A DNA stretch of 46,838 nucleotides from Chloroflexota bacterium (GTDB lineage: Bacteria > Chloroflexota > Dehalococcoidia > Lucifugimonadales > HRBIN23), in the NCBI GenBank assembly GCA_016210325.1, contig JACQUK010000043.1, positions 1-46,838 of the forward strand. The letters are read 5' to 3'. The first letter of the stretch is position 1, and each line of letters begins with the position of its first letter. This document shows, one piece after another, positions 8,006 to 16,852 of the stretch. The notes below the pieces were generated by a model that worked only from the letters and a program-made list of their open reading frames with translations, searched no databases and was not told the origin of the DNA. A program made the translations under genes and the position numbers.

Positions 8006-8120
8006 CTGTTGACATTCTGCCGTTTCTTCCGCTCATGGTTCGACAAGCTCACCACGAGCGGATGGCCGTTTGGTCCGCTCACCCTGAACTCGTCGAAGGG
8101 CGAGCGGACAATGTCAACAG
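8006..8120. repeat. MITE-like composite repeat with CTGTTGACATT ends
   Basis: The most complete copy of the main repeat family. It has perfect 11-bp terminal inverted repeats, CTGTTGACATT (8006-8016) and AATGTCAACAG (8110-8120), enclosing two palindromic modules, CCGCTCATGGTTCGACAAGC and CCGCTCACCCTGAACTCG. It encodes no protein. The rest of the gap to 8326 contains another imperfect palindrome at 8193-8228 (TCCCGACACGTCCCGAT and its near complement) and nothing else I recognise. Confidence 0.78.
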
Positions 8121-8325
8121 AGCGGAGGGCCTAGTGTCATATCTGGCCAATACCTGCACTTATCTGGGACACCCAGTTTCTGGCGTAGGGCATCCCGACA
8201 CGTCCCGATTCATCGGGACACGTCGGGACCAACCTGCCCCAGCACGGTCGGGTTAGGAAACCCGACCTACGGTTGCTTGGAAACAATGGCATTTATTTGT
8301 CAGACAGGACACCAGGCCGCCACGA

Positions 8326-9264
8326 CTACCCCTGTCGGCCGTCTCGTTTGGCCTCCGAGGAACCCACAGCACCTATCGCCCGTCCCAGCAGCCCGAAGGC
8401 CAGCTCGTCGCTGAATCCCGCGATGAAGGAGATGCTCAGGAACACGAGGGTGGTCTCACTCCTCGTAAAGTCAATGGCACCGCCTGGAGCATCTGGCTGG
8501 ACGAGCGGTGCCAGGACCAGGCCTGAGGCGAGGACGAGGAAGACGCCAAGGGCAAAGAACCCCCCAAGGACCGGCCGCACCAGCGCCCGAATCAACCCTT
8601 CCGCGAAGATCCGCCTGACCACCGCGTTTTGTATCGTCGTGACCTCTTTGCCGGGCTCGGGAGGGTTGAAATAGACCTCGACGCCAGACTGCAAGCGGTA
8701 GACGCGCCACAGCACGGTTATGGCGCTCCCGGCGATGCCGGCCACGAAGACGCCAGCCCATATCTGCACAGGGATGCCGAGGACGGGCTTTGGGCCGCCT
8801 GCCTCGCCTATGGCAGGCAACGCCCGCACCAGGTAAAAACCTACGACGCCCCAGCCTATCCCCGCGACCAGCCACGCAAGGCCAAACAACAGCGGGTACC
8901 ACCGGTAGACAAGCTCGGCAAGAAGCACATGCTGCTGAAGGCTGGCAAGGAGCGGCAGCCTGATAGTCACTCCTTGCGGAGGCACCGGACCGCCTGTCGC
9001 AGCGGCCTGCCTCGATGGGGCAGCCGGGCTGCTCGCCCCAGCGGCCTGGACACCAGCGGGGTCCCCCCTGGGCGTCTGCGAAACAAGAATGGACCCTATA
9101 GTGTTGAGCCACTGCTTGAGGGAGGCCTGGACTTTGCCTGATGGCATCCCCGAGACCCGCAAGTCCAAGTCCACCAGCCTGTCCACAACGGCGTCTGGCA
9201 GGACAGCCTCTCCGCTGCTCAACACCCCACGCCAGTCCAGGGATGGTGCCTGCTCCTGCGTCAT
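8326..9264 (-). CDS. Membrane protein of unknown function
   Basis: A 312-residue protein not assigned to a family. Residues 1-70 are soluble and acidic, 70-100 are Ala/Pro/Gly-rich like a linker, then four strongly hydrophobic stretches follow: around LLFGLAWLVAGIGWGVVGFY, WAGVFVAGIAGSAITVLW, FFALGVFLVLASGLVLAPLV and LVFLSISFIAGFSDELAFGL. The last (phi-AGFSDELAFGLL) resembles the terminal helix of several bacterial membrane proteins of unknown role. The start at 9264 is supported by GGAGG eleven bases upstream. It begins 31 bp after the hyuB stop on the same strand and could be co-transcribed with it. A structural or sensing role is a guess only. Confidence 0.6.
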   Translation of the reverse strand: MTQEQAPSLDWRGVLSSGEAVLPDAVVDRLVDLDLRVSGMPSGKVQASLKQWLNTIGSILVSQTPRGDPAGVQAAGASSPAAPSRQAAATGGPVPPQGVTIRLPLLASLQQHVLLAELVYRWYPLLFGLAWLVAGIGWGVVGFYLVRALPAIGEAGGPKPVLGIPVQIWAGVFVAGIAGSAITVLWRVYRLQSGVEVYFNPPEPGKEVTTIQNAVVRRIFAEGLIRALVRPVLGGFFALGVFLVLASGLVLAPLVQPDAPGGAIDFTRSETTLVFLSISFIAGFSDELAFGLLGRAIGAVGSSEAKRDGRQG

Positions 9265-9295
9265 GGGCCAACCTCCGTCGAGTCTGGCACGATTG

Positions 9296-11035
9296 CTATC
9301 GCAAGGACCGCATCTCCCCTCTTACCCTTCGAGTCCCCTCCCAGTCCAACTCCAACGTCGCCGGGTCCACCACCACGCCGTACTCGCGGCGGGCGTAGTC
9401 GGCGGTCAGTACGCCGTTGCGCACGTCCCGCAGCACGGCCTCGGGGTCCCGCTCCAGGGGGTCGCCCCAGCCGCCGGCGCCCGCGGTGACGTGGTGGAAC
9501 ACGTCGCCGCGCTTGATGCGGAGCAGCCCCTTGGAGGGCGGCACCGTTGGACTGGTCTCTGGATTCATGACGTTGTGGGATGGCGTGCCTGGCTTGCCGC
9601 CCCACAGGCCGTAGGGCATCACTTTCTGACGGTCGGTGCGGAGCTGCAAGATGGCCTCCTCGGCCAGCAGGCGGTAGCGCCGCTGGAGGGCCAGGCCGCC
9701 GCGGTACTTGCCCGCGCCGCCACTGTCCGGCACGAAGCCGTAGGCCTCGATCATCAGCGGCTGCTCGTGCTCGGCCACCTCCACCGGCACGTTGGAGTAG
9801 TTGCTGTGGGGCGAGGTGGCCGCGTCGTTGCCATCGCGGTCTGGGCCGCCGCCCCAGGAGACGTACAGGAACTCCATGAACACGAAGGGCTTGCGGTCCG
9901 GGTGGTAGCCGGCGATGGTCACGCCGGTGTCCAGACCGGCCTCGCAGGCGGGCAGACGGTCGGGCACCATCTGGGCCAGGGCGCCGAAGACCGCCTCGGT
10001 GATGCGCATCCCCGCCAGGCCACGGGCGGCCACCGGCCCTGGCAGCAGCGGGTTCACGAAGCTGCCCTCTGGTGTGATGACCTCCACCGGCCGGAAGAAT
10101 CCGGCGTTGTTGGGGATGGCAGAGGACAGGATGGAGCGCACGCAGGCGTAGCAGATGGAGCGGGTGTAGGAGCGGGTGGAGTTGATGGCACCGCGCACCT
10201 GCTTACTGGTGCCCGTGAAGTCAACGGTGATGCGGTCGCCCTGCTTGGTGACCTTGGCATGGATGGGGATAGGCCCCGGGTCGAAGCCGTCGTCGTCAAT
10301 GTAGTCGGTGAACTCCCAGGAGCCTTCTGGCAGGGCACGTATCTCGGCGCGGGCCACCTCCTCGGCGTAGTCCAGCAGGTCCTTCAGCAGGCCCCGCAGC
10401 CGCTCCGGCCCGTACTGGCGGGCCAGGGCTACCAGGCCCTGCTCCCCGGTGCGGCAGGCGCTCACCTGGGCTGCCAGGTCGCCCAGCAGCTTGTCGGGCA
10501 CCCGCACGTTCTTCTCCAGGATGCGGAACAGGGTCTCGTTGGGCTGGCCTCGGTCGTACAGCTTGAGGGGCGGGATGCGCAGCCCCTCCTGGTAGATCTC
10601 GGTAGAGGTTGAGGCGTTGCCGCCAGCCACCGAGCCGCCGATGTCGGTGTGGTGAACCACGGCGCACGCGAAGCCCACATGTGTCCCGTCCTCCAGGAAG
10701 ACGGGCTTGAACAGGTAGACATCGGGCAGGTGGGTGCCGCCCTCGTAGGGGTCGTTGAGGATGTAGATGTCGCCGGGGGCGTACTTTCCCGCGTACCGGG
10801 CCTGCAAGGCCTCCACTGCTGTGGGGATGGCGCACATGTGGCGCGGCTGACAGAGGCCCTGGGCCACCACCTCGCCGTCGGCGTCGCACAGGGCAGTGGA
10901 GAAGTCCATGTTCTCCTTGACCAGGGTAGCCCGCGCGGTGCGGACCACCGTCAGCGCCATCTGGTCAGCGACGGACTCGGCGGTATTGCGCAGCAGCTCG
11001 GTGACGATGGGGTCGTACTTGCGCTTAGGTTGCAT
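9296..11035 (-). CDS. hyuB: Hydantoinase B / oxoprolinase beta-type subunit
   Basis: A 579-residue member of the HyuB family, the partner of HyuA in ATP-dependent hydrolysis of hydantoins, 5-oxoproline or related cyclic amides (and homologous to acetone carboxylase subunits). Typical segments are RHMCAIPTAVEALQ, DIYILNDPYEGGTHLPDV, VHHTDIGGSVAGG and the C-terminal AGAGGWGDPLERDPEAV. Length fits the family. The start at 11035 follows GGAGGGAGAGG. Unusually, hyuA is not adjacent: it lies 5.8 kb away, divergently oriented at 16853, with unrelated genes between. A relic of the 3' end of a second hyuB lies 2 kb downstream. Confidence 0.92.
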   Translation of the reverse strand: MQPKRKYDPIVTELLRNTAESVADQMALTVVRTARATLVKENMDFSTALCDADGEVVAQGLCQPRHMCAIPTAVEALQARYAGKYAPGDIYILNDPYEGGTHLPDVYLFKPVFLEDGTHVGFACAVVHHTDIGGSVAGGNASTSTEIYQEGLRIPPLKLYDRGQPNETLFRILEKNVRVPDKLLGDLAAQVSACRTGEQGLVALARQYGPERLRGLLKDLLDYAEEVARAEIRALPEGSWEFTDYIDDDGFDPGPIPIHAKVTKQGDRITVDFTGTSKQVRGAINSTRSYTRSICYACVRSILSSAIPNNAGFFRPVEVITPEGSFVNPLLPGPVAARGLAGMRITEAVFGALAQMVPDRLPACEAGLDTGVTIAGYHPDRKPFVFMEFLYVSWGGGPDRDGNDAATSPHSNYSNVPVEVAEHEQPLMIEAYGFVPDSGGAGKYRGGLALQRRYRLLAEEAILQLRTDRQKVMPYGLWGGKPGTPSHNVMNPETSPTVPPSKGLLRIKRGDVFHHVTAGAGGWGDPLERDPEAVLRDVRNGVLTADYARREYGVVVDPATLELDWEGTRRVRGEMRSLR

Positions 11036-11122
11036 TTGGACCCTCTCCCTCCAGCGAGCCTTTCTCCAGAGGCCTAGGTTGCGTTCACAAATTGAAGATC
11101 CCGGTTGAAACTCCTTTTGGAC

Positions 11123-11884
11123 TTAACGCCCGCGCTTATTAAGCCCCTTTGCCTTGATTCTGTCACTAACAAGCTGGATCTCTCGCGTAAGCATCTGGTC
11201 AGCCACGCTGGCTAGTTCGGGATATTTCTCAAGAGCATACCGCTTCATACTTCTTTGAGTGGGAATAACCACGAATTTAGGATCATTTATCAACTCCTCA
11301 ACTAGTCTCAACAGCTGACGTGCTTTGGTTGACTCAATTTCTGCTGTCTTTTCGAGTTCGGCTAGTCGTGCCTCCCGGACTTTATGAATCGCCTTATCCT
11401 TTTCAGCCTTGAAGTCGTGCCACCATTCCTCCTGGATGCGCAAATCTAGATTCGACGGTTCAGATACAGCAGTCAGACGAAAGGCGTATTCCGAGCCGAT
11501 ACGCCGCTTGAACTTGGCAAGTGACGGATTCATTGCTGCGAGGTCAACTTCCCTTTCTACGCTGTCGATGGCCGCGGCAGGAGTTGTGGCAGTGGGTGTC
11601 CACTCCTGCTTCACGGACCTGACTGGCTCTAATGGCCCGGACATTTCTTCATCAGGCCAGACACCGTCTTCATCATCAATGTCAGATTCATACACAAAAT
11701 CAGCTTCCTCAAGCTTGTTGGTGTAGACAAGAATCGCTTTGGCGCCTAGAACCTTCACAGCAGCAAAGTAGTTATCCAAGGAACCTGCGAATACAGGCTC
11801 GTCAAATTTGTTGGCGTCGCCTTCAACGGGGATTGGATACAAGCCTTGCGCCTTTATTAATTCTGCTAGCTCGTCAGATGTCAT
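11123..11884 (-). CDS. Hypothetical soluble protein
   Basis: A 253-residue protein that I do not recognise. It opens with a possible alpha/beta unit (LAELIKAQGLYPIPVEGD, then SLDNYFAAVKVLGAKAILVY), has an acidic, Pro/Thr-rich middle (about 65-115) and a charged, probably helical or coiled-coil C-terminal half (AEKDKAIHKVREARLAELEK). No signal peptide or membrane segment is seen. The sequence looks clearly more AT-rich than the hydantoinase and aminopeptidase genes on either side, which suggests later arrival between hyuB and the M1 gene. No ribosome-binding site stands out before the ATG. Confidence 0.6.
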   Translation of the reverse strand: MTSDELAELIKAQGLYPIPVEGDANKFDEPVFAGSLDNYFAAVKVLGAKAILVYTNKLEEADFVYESDIDDEDGVWPDEEMSGPLEPVRSVKQEWTPTATTPAAAIDSVEREVDLAAMNPSLAKFKRRIGSEYAFRLTAVSEPSNLDLRIQEEWWHDFKAEKDKAIHKVREARLAELEKTAEIESTKARQLLRLVEELINDPKFVVIPTQRSMKRYALEKYPELASVADQMLTREIQLVSDRIKAKGLNKRGR

Positions 11885-12080
11885 GAAGAATTAGGCCCTC
11901 CAGCGTCTTTAATCGCATTCCGCTTCGAGAGCAGATTATCGCCGGTGCTGGCTCAGGTCAACGGCGGCAGGCGCAGAACCAGCTAGCTTCTCTCGAGCCT
12001 CACTGTCACAGGTTGTTCGGGTGAGAGGGTGTCTCACCCCCTTCAAAAGTGAGAGTGAGAGCTGAAGCTGTGGCAGAACC

Positions 12081-14663
12081 CTACTCCTTCTTCTCCTCCA
12101 GCAGCTTCTCCAGCCGCTCCAGGCGCTCCTTGAGCTTCTTGTCCTCCTCCTCCAGCTTGGTAAAGTCCTCCTGGAGCTTCGAGAGCTGCTCCGGCGGCGT
12201 GCGCCCCTCACGGATGCGTGCGATGGCCTCGCGCGCCATGCGCACCACGCGGCCGTCCAAGTCGCGGGCAGCGCGGCGGTCCAGGGCGGGGATGGCCTTC
12301 TCGGCCTTGAGGTCAACCAGGGCGTCCACGGCCCGCGTCCGCACCCGGAGCCAGGGGTCCTCCAGCAGGTCGGTCAGGAAGTCCACGGCCTGGTCGCGCA
12401 GCGGCTCGCGCAGCTCACCCAGCTTGCCCAGGGCGCTGATGGCCGCCTCCCGGGCGCGCTGCGGCCGCCCGTAGCTGGCCCACTCTATCGCTACCGGGAC
12501 CGCCCGCTCGTCCTTCAGCTCCGCCATGCCGGCGAAGGCACCCGACCGGATGACATCGGCGTGGGACTCCCGCTCCAGAGCCTTCACCAGGGCATCGAGG
12601 GCCTTCTTCGACCGAGTCTTGCCCAGCGAGCTGGCCGCTTCCGCCGCTACGAAGTAGCTGGTGTCGCCCTCCAGGAGGCGGACCAGGGCTTCGGCGGCCG
12701 CCTCGTCCTTGAACTCGCCCAGGGCTGCGGCCACGGCGCGTCGCGCCCTGGGGTGCGGGATGCCGGTGCACTCCAGCAGCGCCTGCCTGGCAGCCTCGGT
12801 CTTGACCGTGCCCAGCGCCTGGGCCGCCTGGGACTGGACGCCCCAGAAGGGGTCCGTGAGCACCGCCTGCTTGAGGGCTTCCACCGCCTCAGGGGAGCCT
12901 AGCTTGCCCAGCCCCTGGGCCGCCTCGATGCGCCCCATGGAGTCCTCATCATGGCGGAGCTGGTAGAGCAGCAGGTCCTTGGGTTTGGTGAACTCCAGGG
13001 TCTTGGTCACCGCGCCGCCGGGGTCGAACTGGACGAGCTGCGGGCGGCCCGGCAGGGTGAACAGGAAGGTGTGCTCCTTCTCCGTCACCTCGACACGGCG
13101 GGTCTCGCGACGCCCGTCCACCACGAAGGCCACGTCCACCGGGATGCGGTAGACGGAGGTCAGCTCGTCGGGCTTCTGCGTCTGGACCACGCTCAGAGCG
13201 GCCTGTTTCTTCTCCTCGTCCCATGAGTAGCTGACTTTGAAGTCGGGATGGCCGCCCTTGTACACCCACTGGTCGAAGAACCAGTCCAGGTTGCGCCCAG
13301 TGGCCTCCTCGATGGCCCGCTGGAGGTCGGCGGTGGTGACGTTGCGCCCCTGGTAGGTGCGGGCGTAGTGGCGGATGGCCTTCCAGAACAGGTCGTCGCC
13401 CAGGATGTGGCGGACCATGCGGAGCACCAACGAGCCTTTCTCGTACAGGTGGCGGTCGAAGAGGTCAATGGGCGCGTGGTAGACGTTGTGGACGATGGGC
13501 CGGCGGTAGTGGCCGCGGTCCTCGCCCAGGTAGCCCCTGAGGTTGCCGTACATCTCGTACTTGAACTCGTCGGCCCCCTTGTGGTGCTCCGTCCAGACCG
13601 CCTCCATGAAGGTGGCAAAGCCCTCGTTGAGCCAGGCGTGTGCCCAGTCGCGGCAGGTCAGCAGGTCGCCGAACCACATGTGGGCCAGCTCGTGGGCCAC
13701 CAGCGGCTCGCTCTCGAAGTCCTGGTGGGCACGCTCGTCGTGCAGCGTTATGTCAGTGAGCGTAGTGGCCGAGGTGTTCTCCATGCCGCCGAAAATGAAG
13801 TCCTGGACACAGCACTGGGCGTACTTGTCCCAGGGATAGGGCACGCCGGTCCGCTCCTGGAACAGCCGCAGCATAGCGCCGGTGTTGCCAAACGAGCGAG
13901 GCACGTCGGCGGCCCGCTGCGACGGCACGTAGTACTCCAGGGACACGCCATCTACCCGCTCCTGAGTGCGGACGAACTCGCCGGCCACCAGGGTGATGAG
14001 GTAGTTGGAGTGGGGCTTGTCCTGGCGCCAATGGAAGACGCGCGTGCGGGCCGCCCGGTCCTCCCCCACCGCTGCCAGGGCGCCGTTAGAGACGGCCACC
14101 CACTTGGCCGGCACCGTAGCCACTATCTCGCTGGTGAGGCGCCCCTTGGGCGAGTCCAGGCAGGGGAACCAGTAGCGGTTGTCCTCGTCCTCGCCCTGAG
14201 TCCATATCTGGTAAGGCTTGTGGGGATAGCCCTTGTCCGGGCCGGTGATGTAGAGGCCCCGACGGGGCGCGGCCTCGTAGTGGACCACGACGGTGAAGGC
14301 CTCGCCGGCTTTCCGTGGCTCCCCCAGGTCCAGGTCCAGCTCCAGCTTGGCGTCGGTCACGTGGTAGGGGAGCGGCCCGCCGCCCTCCAGCGTGACCGAC
14401 TTCACGTCCAACTCCACGGCGTCCAGCTCCACGCGGCGGACGCCATCAACCACGGGGGACATGGTCAGGGTGGCGACTCCAAAGAGGCGCCTTTGCTCCA
14501 GGTTGAAGGAGAGCTCCAGCTTCACGTGGCGCATCTCCACCGGGCGGTCGGGGGCGTAGTGGGGGCGGTCGCCCGGCAGGGCGAAGGCGCGCGACTGGAG
14601 GGCCAGGAACTCGTAGTAGGTGTGGCGGCTGTCCTCAGGGAACAGGTCTCGGCTGTGGGGCAT
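12081..14663 (-). CDS. M1-family metalloaminopeptidase with C-terminal HEAT repeats
   Basis: An 860-residue zinc aminopeptidase. The start at 14663 is chosen over the longer open frame because AAGGAG lies 6 bases upstream and the protein aligns from RDLFPEDSRHTYYEF. The M1 signature is complete: substrate-binding GGMEN (292-296), zinc motif HELAH (324-328) and distal glutamate E347 in LNEGFAT. After about residue 600 the ERAP-type helical domain is replaced by HEAT-like repeats (repeating units such as AVEALKQAVLTDPFWGVQSQ), and the last 40 residues are a charged coiled coil. No secretion signal is seen. It likely trims N-terminal residues from peptides, with the HEAT array serving as a binding surface. 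Confidence 0.9.
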   Translation of the reverse strand: MPHSRDLFPEDSRHTYYEFLALQSRAFALPGDRPHYAPDRPVEMRHVKLELSFNLEQRRLFGVATLTMSPVVDGVRRVELDAVELDVKSVTLEGGGPLPYHVTDAKLELDLDLGEPRKAGEAFTVVVHYEAAPRRGLYITGPDKGYPHKPYQIWTQGEDEDNRYWFPCLDSPKGRLTSEIVATVPAKWVAVSNGALAAVGEDRAARTRVFHWRQDKPHSNYLITLVAGEFVRTQERVDGVSLEYYVPSQRAADVPRSFGNTGAMLRLFQERTGVPYPWDKYAQCCVQDFIFGGMENTSATTLTDITLHDERAHQDFESEPLVAHELAHMWFGDLLTCRDWAHAWLNEGFATFMEAVWTEHHKGADEFKYEMYGNLRGYLGEDRGHYRRPIVHNVYHAPIDLFDRHLYEKGSLVLRMVRHILGDDLFWKAIRHYARTYQGRNVTTADLQRAIEEATGRNLDWFFDQWVYKGGHPDFKVSYSWDEEKKQAALSVVQTQKPDELTSVYRIPVDVAFVVDGRRETRRVEVTEKEHTFLFTLPGRPQLVQFDPGGAVTKTLEFTKPKDLLLYQLRHDEDSMGRIEAAQGLGKLGSPEAVEALKQAVLTDPFWGVQSQAAQALGTVKTEAARQALLECTGIPHPRARRAVAAALGEFKDEAAAEALVRLLEGDTSYFVAAEAASSLGKTRSKKALDALVKALERESHADVIRSGAFAGMAELKDERAVPVAIEWASYGRPQRAREAAISALGKLGELREPLRDQAVDFLTDLLEDPWLRVRTRAVDALVDLKAEKAIPALDRRAARDLDGRVVRMAREAIARIREGRTPPEQLSKLQEDFTKLEEEDKKLKERLERLEKLLEEKKE

Positions 14664-14914
14664 GGCGGACTCCTTTTCAACGCAAGACAATGACAGGATA
14701 TGAAAGGTATGATACTGTGTCTCCACCGAGGACACCACCGAAACCAGTGCACTCCCATTCTCAAAGAACGAGCAAATGGTCCAAGCTAGGCAAGCCACCA
14801 CCTTGGCCTTGTGTCCCCCTCGGCCCCCCGGGGAAGGTGGCACAAGCGCCTGACGGCTGGTAAACTCACTATAAGGGGCCTAAGGCCTGAACACGAAGGT
14901 CTGCAGCCTACCGA

Positions 14915-15583
14915 ATGGAGCGCATGATGCCCAGGTTCGAAGACGCCGAGGTGCTGGCGCCCAACATAGTGGTGCTTCTAGACAGGAGAGGGATTGGGGG
15001 GTGGAGCCAGCCTAACTTGGAGGCGGAGTTGGGGGCCAGCATAGAAACCGCGCCAATTCAGGCATTGCCGGCCGGCGCAGGCATGATGGTGCGGGTGCCA
15101 AGGCATGGCATGGAGGGGATTGTCACAGAGAATCGACTACAAGTACGACTCTTGACCGGGGAAGTCACCGAAAAAGCGGTTAACTTCATGGCCAGGTTTA
15201 CCCACACACTCTTTCGAGGCTACCACGATTGTAGGCCGAAAGGGCTAGGGAACAACTTCACATTGGTGTTTGATGCGCCGGAGGGTCAGAAGGCCATCAA
15301 GTTCATCGCAGACCATGCCTTGGCCCCAGCTTTTCGCGAAGGCCGGCTTACATTGCCTCTCTTGGGAGGCGCGGCGTGGCTATACTTCCAGGCTGGGCAG
15401 AAGGTGCTGTGGTTCCGACTGGAGCCGAGAAACACGGACCGAGACAGCACACGCATCTTGGCGGATGCAAACTTTCACGCCGACCTGACCAACGGACAAT
15501 TGCCCAACGAAACTGAGCTGGCGAGCGGCTTCCTTGACGACTTCTCAACCTTGAAGAACGTCTTCGTGCATCTGTGGACATGA
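14915..15583 (+). CDS. Hypothetical protein, first gene of a HEPN cassette
   Basis: A 222-residue protein that I do not recognise; it looks alpha/beta and soluble (NIVVLLDRRGIGGWSQPNLE, then NFMARFTHTLFRGYHDCRP, ending DDFSTLKNVFVHLWT). An in-frame ATG at 14927, six bases after GGAG, may be the true start. It overlaps the next gene by four bases (ATGA at 15580-15583), so the two are translationally coupled and likely act together. A TATAAG box at 14870-14875 may be the -10 element, but no convincing -35 is seen. The cassette sits between the M1 aminopeptidase (opposite strand) and hyuA. Confidence 0.65.
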   Translation: MERMMPRFEDAEVLAPNIVVLLDRRGIGGWSQPNLEAELGASIETAPIQALPAGAGMMVRVPRHGMEGIVTENRLQVRLLTGEVTEKAVNFMARFTHTLFRGYHDCRPKGLGNNFTLVFDAPEGQKAIKFIADHALAPAFREGRLTLPLLGGAAWLYFQAGQKVLWFRLEPRNTDRDSTRILADANFHADLTNGQLPNETELASGFLDDFSTLKNVFVHLWT

Positions 15584-16347
15584 CTATTGTAGTTGGCCCA
15601 GGGATACAGGAACGGCCGCAGACTAGCGAGTACGTACGTATTCTTAGTGATCTTGTTCCGTACTTAATAGGTACCGCAGATACCCCCATACCTCACGAAG
15701 TTGCGTTTAGAGCATCCTCCTCTCAGTGGGTCGTCCTGTTCTTCGCCGGGACTCCTGGCGCAGGTGTGGAAGGTGCGAAAGCATCGTGGTTGTCCGTGAC
15801 CTCTACGTACGCGGTGTCCCGGCATTATGCGATTGCTCGTCCTGAGGTATCCAACGAGGCTTTCGGTGATCTTCCGCTAGCCATAGAGTTCTCGGCCGCT
15901 GTTCCTGGCAGCAGTTGGCACTCTGGAACACCTTTAGGACCGATCGCGTTCGCAGCGACAGTAGGACGGAAGGAAGAACTAACTCCATTTGCCGCACCGC
16001 TTCGAGAGCTCGGTATCGCCGTCGAAGAAGAGCCTCAGTTCCTCAGTGGCGTGGTACACAACGTGAGACAAGCCACTCTGTCGATGATTCAGGCTCTGGT
16101 GGCAGACTTGGAAAGGCATCCTCTGCTTGTCAAAAAAGTGCGCCTGGAAAGGGTGGTGTTTTCTGAGGAAGGGGAAGAAGAGTGTGAGTTGGACGTCTTG
16201 CACCTTTACACCTCGGGAAGTAATAGAGACGCCAGTACCTTGCTGGCGCGCCTATCTAGCTCTGAAGCAGAGATCTTGCGCGCCCTCGATACTACTGATC
16301 GCCTCGAGTTCATTCAGCGTTTCCGCATCCATATCTCTCCCGCCTAA
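15580..16347 (+). CDS. Hypothetical protein, second gene of a HEPN cassette
   Basis: A 255-residue protein, unrecognised. The start ATG at 15580 overlaps the previous stop in ATGA; a GTG six bases earlier is an alternative. It begins TIVVGPGIQERPQTSEYVRI and later has long helices (HNVRQATLSMIQALVADLER) and an acidic strand region (RVVFSEEGEEECELDVLHLY). No membrane segment or known catalytic motif is visible. It ends 18 bp before the HEPN start. The tight spacing across the three genes argues for one functional unit of unknown role. Confidence 0.63.
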   Translation: MTIVVGPGIQERPQTSEYVRILSDLVPYLIGTADTPIPHEVAFRASSSQWVVLFFAGTPGAGVEGAKASWLSVTSTYAVSRHYAIARPEVSNEAFGDLPLAIEFSAAVPGSSWHSGTPLGPIAFAATVGRKEELTPFAAPLRELGIAVEEEPQFLSGVVHNVRQATLSMIQALVADLERHPLLVKKVRLERVVFSEEGEEECELDVLHLYTSGSNRDASTLLARLSSSEAEILRALDTTDRLEFIQRFRIHISPA

Positions 16348-16365
16348 TTGCGGTCTAGTGGCTAC

Positions 16366-16743
16366 ATGAAGGCGTTTGACATCCTCCGCGTAAGCCGCCA
16401 TCTCTGCACTCAGCCCAACGAGGCATTCCGCCGCAGTGCCGCGAGCAGAGCATACTACGCTGCCTTCCACATCGCAGGTGAATGCTTGGAAGCAAAGACC
16501 ATGCTCGACCCTAACCCGTTCAGATGGACTGGCATCAAGAAGGGGCACAAGGACCTGCAAGATGCGTGGGCTAGCCGGTTTCCTACTGCAGTGGGACTTT
16601 ACATACAACACTGCCTTTCTAATGCCCACGATTTGAGAAAAAAGGCTGACTATGACCTTCACCAAGCATTTCTCAGTGCTGACCTTGGCTTTTGTCGGCA
16701 ATGGGTTGCTAATGCTATTCGGGCAGCTCGCAAAGTCAAGTAA
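16366..16743 (+). CDS. HEPN-domain protein
   Basis: A 125-residue all-helical protein. The segment RRSAASRAYYAAFHIAGECL (22-41) is the first HEPN helix pattern (SRAYYAAFH), and LRKKADYDLHQAF (90-102) matches the second conserved element, where many HEPN proteins have R-x(4-6)-H or RN/K-x-ADY. Here R91 and H99 are separated by seven residues, so RNase activity is uncertain. HEPN proteins are often toxins paired with a nucleotidyltransferase antitoxin, or RNA-processing parts of defence systems. No nucleotidyltransferase is next to it; two unrecognised genes precede it instead. A TTG at 16348 is an alternative start. Confidence 0.72.
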   Translation: MKAFDILRVSRHLCTQPNEAFRRSAASRAYYAAFHIAGECLEAKTMLDPNPFRWTGIKKGHKDLQDAWASRFPTAVGLYIQHCLSNAHDLRKKADYDLHQAFLSADLGFCRQWVANAIRAARKVK

Positions 16744-16852
16744 CGTCGGTTGTCGTCCCAAGAGGTCTCGCACCTGCTCCTTGAACTCGCTTCGCTTGCA
16801 CCCCCTTTCGGATTCCGCTACGCTATCTTGAGCTTTGCCTCAGGGAGCAGAT

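Noticed and set aside
9089-10612. 507-codon open frame on the plus strand
   Set aside because: Antisense shadow of hyuB; its composition (Gly/Val/His-rich) and lack of any motif reflect the reverse complement of a GC-rich gene.
12018-12038. GGGTGAGA/TCTCACCC hairpin as terminator of the M1 gene
   Set aside because: No T-run follows on the minus strand; it may be a small repeat.
13248-14693. 481-codon open frame on the plus strand
   Set aside because: Antisense to the M1 aminopeptidase, whose motifs are unambiguous.
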